Assembly (NCBI GenBank): GCA_002343985.1
Contig: DDTB01000030.1
Location: forward strand, 42,036 to 106,035
Reading direction: 5' to 3'
Source of the DNA: Chitinophagaceae bacterium UBA2375
Lineage (GTDB): Bacteria; Bacteroidota; Bacteroidia; Chitinophagales; Chitinophagaceae
DNA: 64,000 nucleotides
Part shown: piece after piece, positions 52,801 to 62,020 of the stretch
How the letters are laid out: each line of letters begins with the position of its first letter
Numbering within the stretch: the stretch's first letter is position 1
Translations under genes and position numbers: made by a program
The notes under the pieces: generated by a model
Databases searched by the model: none
Told to the model about the DNA's origin: nothing
Seen by the model: only the letters and a program-made list of their open reading frames with translations

Positions 52801-52808
52801 CAAAAATA
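52801..52808 (-). promoter_or_regulatory. -7 box of the bamD operon
   Basis: TATTTTTG on the minus strand, 9 nt before the bamD ATG, implying a leader of only a few nucleotides. The surrounding is T-rich, so the match is less specific. Confidence 0.5.
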
Positions 52809-52817
52809 GTTATTTTT

Positions 52818-52842
52818 TACCAAATATGGTATCTCTTTGGTA
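52818..52842. repeat. inverted repeat TACCAAA-N11-TTTGGTA in bamD promoter
   Basis: Arms at 52818-52824 and 52836-52842 are perfect complements, 10 bp upstream of the -7 box. The geometry, two turns between half-site centres, fits a dimeric repressor or activator site. Confidence 0.4.
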
Positions 52843-52874
52843 AATCGCCCAAAACAGGCTGTTAACCATTTGAT

Positions 52875-52908
52875 AAAAAGCACAAAGCCCCTTTACAGGG
52901 GCCTTGTG
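52875..52908 (-). terminator. intrinsic terminator of the OmpA/TSP3 porin gene
   Basis: CACAAAGCCCCT (52881-52892) pairs with AGGGGCCTTGTG (52897-52908) with one mismatch; the minus strand runs into a T-run (complement of 52875-52879). Confidence 0.75.
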
Positions 52909-52927
52909 GGAGCAAAAAGTATCTTGA

Positions 52928-54547
52928 TTAATTAGACTTGATATCGATGGTATTCTTATCGCCACCACCCACTTCGCAATTGGTGCTGATGCGGTCGGCG
53001 CTAATACCTTCTGTTTCAACCAGGTACTTACGTACGGCTTCAACCCTCTTCTGGCAAACGGCTTGTGAAGCTTTAGATGCTTCAGGGTAGCCATTGATGC
53101 TGATATTGCAAGTAGGGTTTGCTTTCAACTTGGCGGCTACAGATGACAGCATAGCTTTCACATCGCTGCTCAGGTTTACGTTATTGCCTTTGAAAGAGAG
53201 GCTTGGGTAATCTGAAGGGCAGTTAACAACCGGCTCTTTAGGCAGGTTTTTGCAGCACTCAGGCTCTGGGCATTTACCTACGCCATCGGCATCCACCGGC
53301 TGGCATTCAGTTGGAGTGATGAGTTGCTTGTCTTTGCAATCAGGTACACCGTCACCGTCAGTATCCCTGGATACACCATGTGTATCAACCGGGCAACCGG
53401 CAGGGGTATTTGGTTCACGGTCGAGTTGATCGAGTACGCCGTCGCCATCAGAATCTTCATAAACCGGCTTAGGCAGTTTCATGTGCTTGGGGTTGTTCAG
53501 CTCGCTGTACGCGTAATCCAGCGGGTTGATCCACCAGAGTGGCTCAACAGACTTAGCACCCAGGTTGAAATTCAAACCGAGTGACAGGTAGTTGTAAGAA
53601 TCCCAGTTACCGGTCAGTGAAGCGTCCCCTACAGGGTGCTCCTGCCATTGCTGTCCGTCGAGGAGGTCATCCTTCACGAAAGTGTGGCGGTTTTCCAGTG
53701 CCAGGTTGATGCGTTTGCCAAGGCGGAAAGCAACACCAGCCAATACGGTGGTTGAGAAACGCAGGGTTTGGTCACCCAGTTTGGCACGGCGCTCACCATT
53801 GGTTTGAGCCGGAGTTTCGTATGAATCATCCATTCCGTCTTTCAGGGCTTTGCGGATGTCTTTGCGGTTTTTGTACAGCAGTTCATCAGCAGCCAGGCGG
53901 GTATAGAGTTCGCTGTATGAATTCCCGTTATCGTTCAGTGCGTTAACAAATGTTTCGTAAGCAGTAGCGCCAATACCGGCACCACCATAGATCACAAACC
54001 CGGTCCTTTGCTTGTGGAAACGGATATTGTTCAAGGTTACGATACCCTGTATGCTCAGGTCTTGCGTCCTGTTTTTATAGTTGTAATATACTGACTCAGA
54101 AGGCCTTCCCGGTATGGTTGTGGTTGGGATATCCGGGCGGCGGTCTGGGGCGCTGTAAACATTAGAGAGTGCGGTATTCTTCGCGAAGTTGTAGGAAGAC
54201 AACCAGCTCAACCCCTTGGCAGTACCATTCATATACTGGGCCCTAACGGAGAATACATAGCCAAAGGCCTTTCTTACGTGTGCGGCAAAACCGAATGTGG
54301 GCAACAGGGAAGGCACATCACCAGAAACAGTGAACATACCGCCGGAAACACCCACTTCCCACATATTGCGTGGTTTAGCAGGAAAATTGTACGTGTTGTT
54401 CCAGAATTCGTTCTGCTGGGGCATCCTTTTGTTGGTGATCACAGAAGTGTCGTAGACACTATAACCGCTTCCGGATTTCTGCGCGAATACACCTGTGGTG
54501 AGGAGCATCAGCACCGGTAAGACGAGTTGGTACTTTTTGCTTAACAT
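52928..54547 (-). CDS. OmpA-family porin with thrombospondin type 3 repeats
   Basis: A 539-residue outer-membrane protein: signal peptide MLSKKYQLVLPVLMLLTTGV.., an N-terminal beta-barrel (about 40-345), calcium-binding TSP3 repeats (YEDSDGDGVLDQLDREPNTP and RDTDGDGVPDCKDKQLITP, about 360-410), a Cys-rich linker (ADGVGKCPEPECCKN), then an OmpA domain near residue 430-539 that would bind peptidoglycan. It is the longest envelope protein of its kind here and has a perfect promoter. It resembles major OmpA-like porins of Bacteroidota. Confidence 0.9.
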   Translation of the reverse strand: MLSKKYQLVLPVLMLLTTGVFAQKSGSGYSVYDTSVITNKRMPQQNEFWNNTYNFPAKPRNMWEVGVSGGMFTVSGDVPSLLPTFGFAAHVRKAFGYVFSVRAQYMNGTAKGLSWLSSYNFAKNTALSNVYSAPDRRPDIPTTTIPGRPSESVYYNYKNRTQDLSIQGIVTLNNIRFHKQRTGFVIYGGAGIGATAYETFVNALNDNGNSYSELYTRLAADELLYKNRKDIRKALKDGMDDSYETPAQTNGERRAKLGDQTLRFSTTVLAGVAFRLGKRINLALENRHTFVKDDLLDGQQWQEHPVGDASLTGNWDSYNYLSLGLNFNLGAKSVEPLWWINPLDYAYSELNNPKHMKLPKPVYEDSDGDGVLDQLDREPNTPAGCPVDTHGVSRDTDGDGVPDCKDKQLITPTECQPVDADGVGKCPEPECCKNLPKEPVVNCPSDYPSLSFKGNNVNLSSDVKAMLSSVAAKLKANPTCNISINGYPEASKASQAVCQKRVEAVRKYLVETEGISADRISTNCEVGGGDKNTIDIKSN

Positions 54548-54592
54548 AAGTAAATGGTTGATAGTTTTCTAATTATACAAGCTTACAATTTG

Positions 54593-54623
54593 CAAATGTA
54601 TCGAATACCCCATAAAAACCAAA
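54593..54623 (-). promoter_or_regulatory. promoter of the OmpA/TSP3 porin gene
   Basis: Minus strand TTTG (complement of 54620-54623), exactly 19 nt spacer, TACATTTG (complement of 54593-54600). This is the best promoter in the window. The leader is about 40 nt. Confidence 0.8.
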
Positions 54624-54794
54624 ACTTTTTAATTTATATCTATATGTAAACCTTTAGAGGTACAAGATTCAGGAGGATAAGAGTGCCCTTCAAGCCAAAT
54701 AGCTGCATGGAGCCAAAAAATCAATATTGGCGCTATTCGGCTTAAATTTAGTTTGCAGGGCATGGATACTGGCGTAAATTGCCTGATTTTTAGG

Positions 54795-55757
54795 ATGGAA
54801 TTCATCAAAAAAGTCATAGGAAAGGAGCTGGAAACCTTTGAATTGAAGTTTGCCGAATCGGTCAAGAGCAAGACCCCGATGCTTGACCGCGTGATGAAGT
54901 TCATTATCAAGCGAAAAGGCAAGCAGATCAGGCCGATGTTTGTATTCTTAAGCGCCCGTTTGCATGGCGAAGTGAATGAAAGCACTTACCGGGCCGCGGC
55001 ATTGGTTGAGTTGCTGCATACCGCCACCCTGGTTCATGACGACGTGGTGGATGAATCGATGGAACGGAGGGGCTTTTTCTCCATTAACGCCCTATGGAAG
55101 AACAAAATCGCGGTATTAGTGGGTGATTACCTGCTTTCGAAGGGCTTGCTGCTATCCACCGAACATAATGATTTCACCCACCTGCATATATTGTCTGATG
55201 CCGTCCGGCAAATGAGCGAGGGCGAACTGCTCCAGCTCGAAAAGTCAAGGAAATTAAACCTCGATGAGGATGTATATTTTGAGATCATCCGGAACAAAAC
55301 GGCGTCCCTCCTTTCTTCAGCCTGTGGTGTAGGCGCTTTCAGTACCAGCCAGGACCAGTCTATTACCCAAACCATGAAAAGTTTTGGAGAAAAAGTGGGT
55401 ATCGCTTTTCAAATCAAAGACGATTTATTTGATTACGGTAATGAGGATGTGGGCAAACCCACCGGTAATGATATCCAGGAAAGGAAACTCACCCTGCCGT
55501 TGATTTATACACTAAACCGCGCGGATAAACCCACACGCTCACGATTAATAAACATCCTGAAAAACGAGAATAAGAATAAGGAAAGTGTCAGATTTGTGAT
55601 CAACACCGTGGAACAAAGCGGGGGCATCACATATGCACGCGAAAAAATGTTCGCATACCGTGACGAAGCCCTGGCCATCCTCCACCGTTTCCCGGAATCC
55701 CCGGTACGAAACGCCCTCGAAGAACTTGTCCGTTACACGACCGACCGCAAATATTGA
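54795..55757 (+). CDS. ispB: polyprenyl synthetase (octaprenyl/heptaprenyl diphosphate synthase-like)
   Basis: Elongates isoprenoid diphosphates, probably for the menaquinone side chain. The 320-residue product has the first aspartate motif LVHDDVVDESMERRG (DDxxD), the GKQIRPMFVFLSAR start, and the second motif QIKDDLFDYGN (DDxxD). I start at MEFIKKVIGKELETFEL; more upstream ATGs have no family support. The stop overlaps recJ start by 1 nt (TGATG), so the genes are coupled. Chain length cannot be told. Confidence 0.9.
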   Translation: MEFIKKVIGKELETFELKFAESVKSKTPMLDRVMKFIIKRKGKQIRPMFVFLSARLHGEVNESTYRAAALVELLHTATLVHDDVVDESMERRGFFSINALWKNKIAVLVGDYLLSKGLLLSTEHNDFTHLHILSDAVRQMSEGELLQLEKSRKLNLDEDVYFEIIRNKTASLLSSACGVGAFSTSQDQSITQTMKSFGEKVGIAFQIKDDLFDYGNEDVGKPTGNDIQERKLTLPLIYTLNRADKPTRSRLINILKNENKNKESVRFVINTVEQSGGITYAREKMFAYRDEALAILHRFPESPVRNALEELVRYTTDRKY

Positions 55758-57466
55758 TGCCTGAAAAACGCTGGAACATATTAGCATACGACGCCCAACA
55801 GGCATCAGCGTTGCAGGCTTCACTGAAGATCAGCCCTGTCATCTGCAGGATCCTCACCCAAAGGGGCATTCATACGTACGAAGAAGCGAGACATTATTTC
55901 CGCCCTTCGCTGAACGACCTGCACAGCCCCTGGTTGATGAAAGATATGGACAAAGCCGTGCAGCGCATCGATAAGGCCATACGCGACAAAGAAAAAGTAC
56001 TGGTGTTTGGCGATTATGATGTGGATGGCACCACCGCCGTGGCATCCATGTTCAGCTTTTTAAAAAACATTATCGACCCCACCCTCCTTGAATTTTACAT
56101 ACCCCACCGTTACCGCGAAGGATACGGAATCAGCCAGGCCGGCATTGATTACGCGAAAGCACAAGGTTTCGCCCTGGTTGTTGCGCTCGACTGCGGGATC
56201 AAATCGGTTGATTTAATCGATTACGCGTTGACGTTAGGGATAGATTTTATTATCTGTGACCATCACCTGCCTGGACAGGAAATCCCCAAAGCTGTTGCCG
56301 TCCTGAACCCGAAACAATCTGATTGCGCTTACCCATACAAGGAACTATGCGGCTGCGGCGTAGGTTTCAAACTGATGAGCGCATTAGCTGAAACATTTAA
56401 TATCTCACGGGAACGGTTATACGAATATCTTGACCTTGTCGCGACAGCCATCGCGGCCGACATTGTTCCCATGACAGGGGAAAACCGGGCCCTCGCCTAT
56501 CACGGCCTCAAAAAAATCAACGAGAACCCCTGCCCCGGCATCCGTTCACTCATCAAATTAGGCGGCATACAAAAAAAACTGACCATCACCAATGTGGTGT
56601 TTGTGATCGCGCCCAGGGTGAATGCGGCCGGGAGGATGGATGACGCGCGCAAGGCAGTGGAACTGTTTATTGAACAGGACCCTGAACGTGCCCTGGACAT
56701 CGCGGGCATGCTGCATGCAGATAACAGCGACCGAAAAGAAGCCGACAGCAGCATAACGGAAGAAGCGCTTGAAATCATCAGGTCAGACGAAGCACTGATC
56801 AATAGAAAATCATCCGTTCTGTTCAGGGAACATTGGCATAAAGGTGTGGTTGGTATTGTAGCTTCCCGTTTGATAGAACACTATTACAGGCCTACGGTTG
56901 TGCTGACACGCAGCGGGGATGTGCTGGCCGGCAGCGCCCGGAGTGTGCCCGGCTTTAATTTGTACGAGGCCATCTATGCCTGCCGGGAGCATTTGCTGGG
57001 ATACGGCGGGCATTTCGCAGCAGCGGGCTTATCGCTGCTCCCGGAAAACCTTGACGCGTTCAGCCGGCAATTTGAAGCAGTGGTTTCTTCCAGCATCGAA
57101 GAACGTTTATTGATTCCTGAAATTATCATCGACGCCGACATAGACCTGAAGGACATCACTACTGGTTTCTTTAAAATCCTTGAGCAGATGGAACCCTTCG
57201 GGCCGGATAATATGCGCCCGGTTTTTATTGCCCGCAAGGTGCGGAATACAGGCGGCTCCAGGGTATTAAAAGAAGCGCACCTCCGTTTTGAGGTGCGCCA
57301 GGGAAATTCCGTAATGACAGGCATTGGTTTTAATATGGCCGGCCGTTTTCATATCCTTCAAAGCGGGAAACCAATCGACCTGGTATTTACCATCGATGAA
57401 AACGAATGGAACGGACAAGTTAACCTGCAATTAAAAGTCATCGACCTGCGGGAGTCGGCATCATGA
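55757..57466 (+). CDS. recJ: single-stranded-DNA-specific exonuclease RecJ
   Basis: RecJ is a 5'-3' ssDNA exonuclease in recombination and repair. The 569-residue product has the DHH phosphoesterase core (VFGDYDVDGTTAVASMFSFL; DFIICDHHLPG), DHHA1 with RVNAAGRMDDARKAVELF and GYGGHFAAAGLSLL, and a C-terminal OB fold. ATG at 55757 overlaps the ispB stop. Its end overlaps the htpG end by 6 nt (palindrome TCATGA). Confidence 0.94.
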   Translation: MPEKRWNILAYDAQQASALQASLKISPVICRILTQRGIHTYEEARHYFRPSLNDLHSPWLMKDMDKAVQRIDKAIRDKEKVLVFGDYDVDGTTAVASMFSFLKNIIDPTLLEFYIPHRYREGYGISQAGIDYAKAQGFALVVALDCGIKSVDLIDYALTLGIDFIICDHHLPGQEIPKAVAVLNPKQSDCAYPYKELCGCGVGFKLMSALAETFNISRERLYEYLDLVATAIAADIVPMTGENRALAYHGLKKINENPCPGIRSLIKLGGIQKKLTITNVVFVIAPRVNAAGRMDDARKAVELFIEQDPERALDIAGMLHADNSDRKEADSSITEEALEIIRSDEALINRKSSVLFREHWHKGVVGIVASRLIEHYYRPTVVLTRSGDVLAGSARSVPGFNLYEAIYACREHLLGYGGHFAAAGLSLLPENLDAFSRQFEAVVSSSIEERLLIPEIIIDADIDLKDITTGFFKILEQMEPFGPDNMRPVFIARKVRNTGGSRVLKEAHLRFEVRQGNSVMTGIGFNMAGRFHILQSGKPIDLVFTIDENEWNGQVNLQLKVIDLRESAS

Positions 57467-59299
57467 CTGGTTTTTCGCCATCAGGTCAACGCTGCGGTTG
57501 ATAAAAGCCGTCAGGTGGCTGCCAGAGAGCAAGCCTTGTGACAATAATGCGAGGTCGGCCAGATTATTCACCAGCATATCCTGTTTGCCTGTATCCGTTT
57601 CCGTTAGTATGGATTTAACTATAGGATGATTGCCGTTTACCGTTAACTGCACTTCATCGGGCATTCCGGCATAAAACGATGCCATGCCACCTCCGATCGC
57701 GGCCATGTCTTTCATCCTCCTCATAAATTCAGGCCTTGTAGCCGTTACCGGGGGCGCATCGGAGCTCATACCCTTTACTTCCACATTGAGGTGCAGGCCT
57801 TCTTTCGGTTTATTGAATAATGTTTTTACCGTTTCCACTTCATCTTTGGATAAAACAGATTCAGCGGCTTCCGATGGATTGATGAGGTTTTCGGCAATAT
57901 CCGCATCCACACGGGTGAACCTGGTATCGGCCCATTTCATTTCCATATTATTGATGAAAGCGGCATCTACCAGGGTTTCCATTTTCACAACCAGGTAACC
58001 CCTTGCTGTTGCCTGGCGGATGTACGCGTCCTGCTGCACAGTATTGCTGCTATAGAGTACTACGTATTTTCCATCCTTATCTTTCTGTGTAGCCTCCACG
58101 GCCTGTTTATACTCATCCATGGTATAGAACTTTGCAGCTTCGCCGGCATCCTGCATCACAAAAAACTGGTTGGCTTTATCCAGGAACTTATCATCGGTCA
58201 TCATGCCATACTTCACAAACAAACCGAGGCTTTCCCATTTTTCCTCAAACGATTTCCTGTCGTTACGGAAAATTTCATCAAGCTTATCAGCCACTTTCCG
58301 GGTGATATGCGCATTGATTTTTTTGACGTTCGGATCGCCTTGTAAATAGCTCCTGCTCACATTCAGCGGAATATCCGGGCTGTCGATGACACCATGCAAA
58401 AGCATCAGGAACTCAGGGACAATATCCTTCACTTCATCGGTTACAAAAACCTGGTTGCTATAAAGCTGGATTTTGTCCTTTTGTATTTCATAACTCTGTT
58501 TGATCTTAGGGAAATACAGGATACCGGTGAGGTTGAAGGGATAATCCACATTCAGGTGTATCCAGAATAATGGCGGTTCACTGAAAGGATATAATTCTTT
58601 ATAGAATTGCTGGTAATCGTCCGCGTTTAATTCGGATGGCTTTCGCGTCCAGGCTGGATTGGTGATATTGATTTGCTTGTCTTCAAAATAAACAGGCACC
58701 GGCAGGAAACGACAGAATTTTTCGAGTACCGTGCGCACCCTGTCGGCTTCCAGGAATTCCCTGCTTTCTTCATTCAGGTGCAGTACGATGCTGGTGCCAC
58801 GGTCGTCACGGGCGGTTTCCTCTATGCTATAAGAAGGGCTCCCATCACAAACCCAGCGAACCGCCTGGCTGTTCTCCCTGAAACTCTTTGTCACAATTTC
58901 CACCTGCTCACTTACCATAAAAGAACTGTAAAAGCCCAATCCGAAATGGCCGATGATATTGTTTTCGTTCTGTCCTTTGTATTTATTTAAAAATTCTTCT
59001 GCGCCGCTGAATGCTACCTGGTTGATGTATTTGTCAACTTCTTCAGCCGTCATGCCCACGCCCCGGTCTGAAATGGTTAATGTTTTTTCATCCGCGTTCA
59101 CACTGATATCAATCCTGAGTTCCCCCAGTTCACCTTTGGCTTCACCGATGGATGACAGGGTTTTTAATTTCTGTGTGGCATCTACCGCATTCGATACCAG
59201 TTCGCGAAGAAAAATATCGTGTTCGCTATACAGGAATTTTTTAATGATGGGAAAAATATTCTCTGTTTGTACCCTGATCTGACCTGTTTGCATAGACAT
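57461..59299 (-). CDS. htpG: molecular chaperone HtpG (Hsp90)
   Basis: HtpG is the bacterial Hsp90 and helps fold and disaggregate clients. The 612-residue product has the GHKL ATPase domain (FLRELVSNAVDATQKLK; DRGVGMTAEEVDKYINQVAF; GHFGLGFYSSFMVS), the middle domain with LNVSRSYLQGDPNVKKINAH, and the C-terminal dimerisation region. I start at MSMQTGQIRVQTENIFP; an upstream extension is improbable. Its end overlaps recJ by 6 nt. Confidence 0.95.
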   Translation of the reverse strand: MSMQTGQIRVQTENIFPIIKKFLYSEHDIFLRELVSNAVDATQKLKTLSSIGEAKGELGELRIDISVNADEKTLTISDRGVGMTAEEVDKYINQVAFSGAEEFLNKYKGQNENNIIGHFGLGFYSSFMVSEQVEIVTKSFRENSQAVRWVCDGSPSYSIEETARDDRGTSIVLHLNEESREFLEADRVRTVLEKFCRFLPVPVYFEDKQINITNPAWTRKPSELNADDYQQFYKELYPFSEPPLFWIHLNVDYPFNLTGILYFPKIKQSYEIQKDKIQLYSNQVFVTDEVKDIVPEFLMLLHGVIDSPDIPLNVSRSYLQGDPNVKKINAHITRKVADKLDEIFRNDRKSFEEKWESLGLFVKYGMMTDDKFLDKANQFFVMQDAGEAAKFYTMDEYKQAVEATQKDKDGKYVVLYSSNTVQQDAYIRQATARGYLVVKMETLVDAAFINNMEMKWADTRFTRVDADIAENLINPSEAAESVLSKDEVETVKTLFNKPKEGLHLNVEVKGMSSDAPPVTATRPEFMRRMKDMAAIGGGMASFYAGMPDEVQLTVNGNHPIVKSILTETDTGKQDMLVNNLADLALLSQGLLSGSHLTAFINRSVDLMAKNQS

Positions 59300-59378
59300 T
59301 TTTTTTATTGAGCATGGCAAATAAAATACCAAATTCAATTGATCTGACAGCTTGACACAGCACCAACCATTGAGGCAT

Positions 59379-59404
59379 AAAAAAAGGCCCTGTTGCAGGG
59401 CCTT
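59379..59404 (-). terminator. intrinsic terminator of the lamin-tail protein gene
   Basis: AAGGCCCTG (59384-59392) and CAGGGCCTT (59396-59404) form a 9-bp stem with loop TTG; the minus strand ends in T's. It closes the TonB receptor operon. Confidence 0.9.
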
Positions 59405-59425
59405 AGGGAAAATTTTTCAGTTTTA

Positions 59426-61906
59426 TTATTGTACCAGGAATGATTTCTGGATCTTGAATTCATGGTTCCTTACTTCGAGGTTGTACAAGCCCATAGGCAA
59501 GGTAGCCGGGAAGTTGAAACTTTCATCAATAAAGTTCACGGCAATAATGATATCGCGTTGGAATACCAACTGGCCAACGCTGTTATGGATGCGAACAGAA
59601 TAATGGCCGGGCTTGATGCCACTTAAAGAATAGTGGAGTATGCCGCCGCGCTGGATGGGCACGCCATAGATGATCAATCCGCCCGGAATGGCCGGTGTAA
59701 TAAATGAACGCTGGCTTCCGTAGGAAATACCACCATTGTTGACGGCATAAGCCTTATAATAGTAAATGGTGTTTTGTACCAACCCTGTTAAGCGGCTGTT
59801 GAAGAGGCCACCGTTCAGGTTATTGGCTGGAACTTTTGTTCCAAAGCCGTTGATGAATCCATTGATACCGCTATATTCAATGCCATAAGACGTTACATCT
59901 GAACAACCGCCGTCGAGGATTTCACCTTTAGCTTCAACAATATTCGCGGAGATAATCAGTGAATCGCCTGTCAGCAAACTCGCGGTTGAATTAATGCCCG
60001 CACCGATAGTGGCAACCAGTATGCTGCTGGCACCTGCACCGGTAACAGGGATATTCCCATTATACAACTGCTCTACTTGAGGAGCGAATGTTACAAAGAT
60101 TTCCTGGTTGAATGTTCCACCGGTTTGGGTGATTACCAATGAGTCGGTAAAAGGACCTGTGGCGCTGGATGAGAATGTAAATCCGGCCAATGGGCCTACC
60201 TGGATATTGGCAGTGCTGAGGTTAACGCCATTCAATGTAAATGAATTAGGCCCTTCTGTAGTATTCACACAAATGGTTCCAAATGCAGCCAGTGAAGTGG
60301 CGTTTAAAGATGGAGGTGGTGGCGCGGCAGTAATAAACGAACGCTGCACTCCATACACGGTTCCACCTGCGTTGGTGATGAATGCCTTGTAATAATAAGT
60401 GGTGGCAGGAGCCAATCCGCTCAATGCGGCAGTGAAATTACCCGCGTTCAGGTTAGTTGAATTAACCACAGTGCCATTTACAAAACCATTGATGGTACTG
60501 TATTCTACACCGTAAGCCGTTACCGCTGAACAACCAGTTCCGGTAATGCTTCCGGCAAGTGTTGCAGAGTTGGTGGTGATATTGCTGGCAGAACCTGTGG
60601 TGACGGTTCCTGCTGTGTTAACACCTTCGCCGGTTGCAGCAACTGAAACCGCAGCGCCAATTCCTCCGCCATTAATGGAAATACTTCCATTGTACGATTG
60701 AACGGCCGTTGGGTTAAAAGTTACATAAACAGTCTGGCTGAATGTACCGCCGGGTTGTGTGATGGTCAGGCTATTGCTGTAAGGGCCTGCAATGGCTGTG
60801 GCAAACTGGTAGCCAGCAAGGGGGCCTACAGTAATGTCCTGATTCGTCAGGTTGGAACCTGATATGCTGAGGTTGTTTGGACCTGCTACTGTATTCACAC
60901 ACACTGAACCAAAAGCCATGGAACCTGTCGCGCTGATCACCGGGGTGGTTGGCGCTACGCCATTGCCACTAACCGATACCGTTAGTGCCGTACTGACGCC
61001 ACCTCCGCTGATACTGATATTTCCAGACTGGGGCCCGGCAGATTGCGGTGTAAAGTGTACGAATACCTGTGTAGCATTCAATGTGCCGCTTGTGAATGGT
61101 ATATTGATGGATGAGAACCAGGTGATGTTATCGAGAGATACCTGGAAATTCGTACTGGGAGCTGTGATGCTGATATTACCCGGTGCGCCGGTCAGGTTTG
61201 TACCTGATACGCTGAATGATTGTGACGCTGAACTGCTTCCCACAGTTACGTTACCAAAATCATTAACGGTTCCGGTGATGGTTAAAACCGGGGCGGGCGG
61301 CGGTGTGCCACAAATAAAAATTGGTGTAGCGGAGTTGCGTGGTGCAGGCGCTGCCAATGAAAAATCAGAGAGGTTATTATTGGTTTCCGTACAACCACCA
61401 TTGTTCCTGAAAGCTGCATCATTAACACTTAAAACTGTTGTAGGTGCAGTTTCGGAACAGTTTGCGGTACCATAACCTACCAAGTCGATAACATTGGTGG
61501 TTGGGCATCCTGTTAAAGGTGTGGTACCGTCTACCAACGCCACTTTACCGGATGTGGCCGACATGGCTATGGTAGGCGCCGCCTGGTAATCTACGGTTGG
61601 AAGCGGAGAACCATTGGTTCCGGTGCTGCTCATTTGAATCAGGAAATAACCACCTGCAGGTATTGATACGGATGGCAATGCGCTGACACCCGTCCAGTTG
61701 GTATTGGTGGCTGATGCGTACTGAATGGACAGTCCGGCAAGGCTTTGTGAAACGCCGGAAATATTATGCAATTCCACATAATCAGCATTCAACGGCGCGC
61801 CGGCATTACCACCCGCACCATACACCTGGCTGATCACTAATGTGGTTGACTGTGAATAGCTGACCAATGAGGCCAGTACAAACAGCAGGGTTAAAATTTT
61901 CTTCAT
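59426..61906 (-). CDS. secreted lamin-tail-domain protein with repeat modules and T9SS sorting tail
   Basis: An 826-residue surface or extracellular protein. Signal peptide MKKILTLLFVLASLVSYSQS; a lamin-tail-like domain (about 20-190, LVISQVYGAGGNAGAPLNAD, YVELHNISG); a first beta-sandwich (about 200-320); two near-repeat units of a Hydin/ASPM-like sandwich plus Fn3-like domain (repeated VGPLAGxxF, AxxAPATTYYYKA, GVQRSFIT); and a T9SS type A C-terminal domain ending KIQKSFLVQ. Serine, threonine and glycine content is high. Start chosen at the signal-peptide Met. It is the last gene of the operon, 114 nt past DUF5689. Confidence 0.85.
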   Translation of the reverse strand: MKKILTLLFVLASLVSYSQSTTLVISQVYGAGGNAGAPLNADYVELHNISGVSQSLAGLSIQYASATNTNWTGVSALPSVSIPAGGYFLIQMSSTGTNGSPLPTVDYQAAPTIAMSATSGKVALVDGTTPLTGCPTTNVIDLVGYGTANCSETAPTTVLSVNDAAFRNNGGCTETNNNLSDFSLAAPAPRNSATPIFICGTPPPAPVLTITGTVNDFGNVTVGSSSASQSFSVSGTNLTGAPGNISITAPSTNFQVSLDNITWFSSINIPFTSGTLNATQVFVHFTPQSAGPQSGNISISGGGVSTALTVSVSGNGVAPTTPVISATGSMAFGSVCVNTVAGPNNLSISGSNLTNQDITVGPLAGYQFATAIAGPYSNSLTITQPGGTFSQTVYVTFNPTAVQSYNGSISINGGGIGAAVSVAATGEGVNTAGTVTTGSASNITTNSATLAGSITGTGCSAVTAYGVEYSTINGFVNGTVVNSTNLNAGNFTAALSGLAPATTYYYKAFITNAGGTVYGVQRSFITAAPPPPSLNATSLAAFGTICVNTTEGPNSFTLNGVNLSTANIQVGPLAGFTFSSSATGPFTDSLVITQTGGTFNQEIFVTFAPQVEQLYNGNIPVTGAGASSILVATIGAGINSTASLLTGDSLIISANIVEAKGEILDGGCSDVTSYGIEYSGINGFINGFGTKVPANNLNGGLFNSRLTGLVQNTIYYYKAYAVNNGGISYGSQRSFITPAIPGGLIIYGVPIQRGGILHYSLSGIKPGHYSVRIHNSVGQLVFQRDIIIAVNFIDESFNFPATLPMGLYNLEVRNHEFKIQKSFLVQ

Positions 61907-61926
61907 GTGTCGTTGTTTGGTCTTGA

Positions 61927-61973
61927 TTTTCCGGGCCACCGGAAAAATAGCATGAGGCTGCCTGATGACAGCC
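61927..61973 (-). repeat. two hairpins between DUF5689 and lamin-tail genes
   Basis: TTTTCCGG (61927-61934) with CCGGAAAA (61939-61946) around GCCA, and GGCTG (61956-61960) with CAGCC (61969-61973). Neither is followed by a T-run on the minus strand, so they could be mRNA stability or processing elements. Confidence 0.5.
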
Positions 61974-62020
61974 CCATGAAAGCTCATCTCATTGTGATAT
62001 AATGCAATCCTATCGTTTCC

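Noticed and set aside
54753..54794. An earlier ATG for the polyprenyl synthase
   Set aside because: The extra 14 residues have no family counterpart, and MEFIKKVIGKELE matches the usual N-terminal helix.
60852..61475. A 207-codon open frame on the plus strand inside the lamin-tail gene
   Set aside because: Proline/valine-rich mirror of a Ser/Thr/Gly-rich repeat gene; no start signal or promoter.
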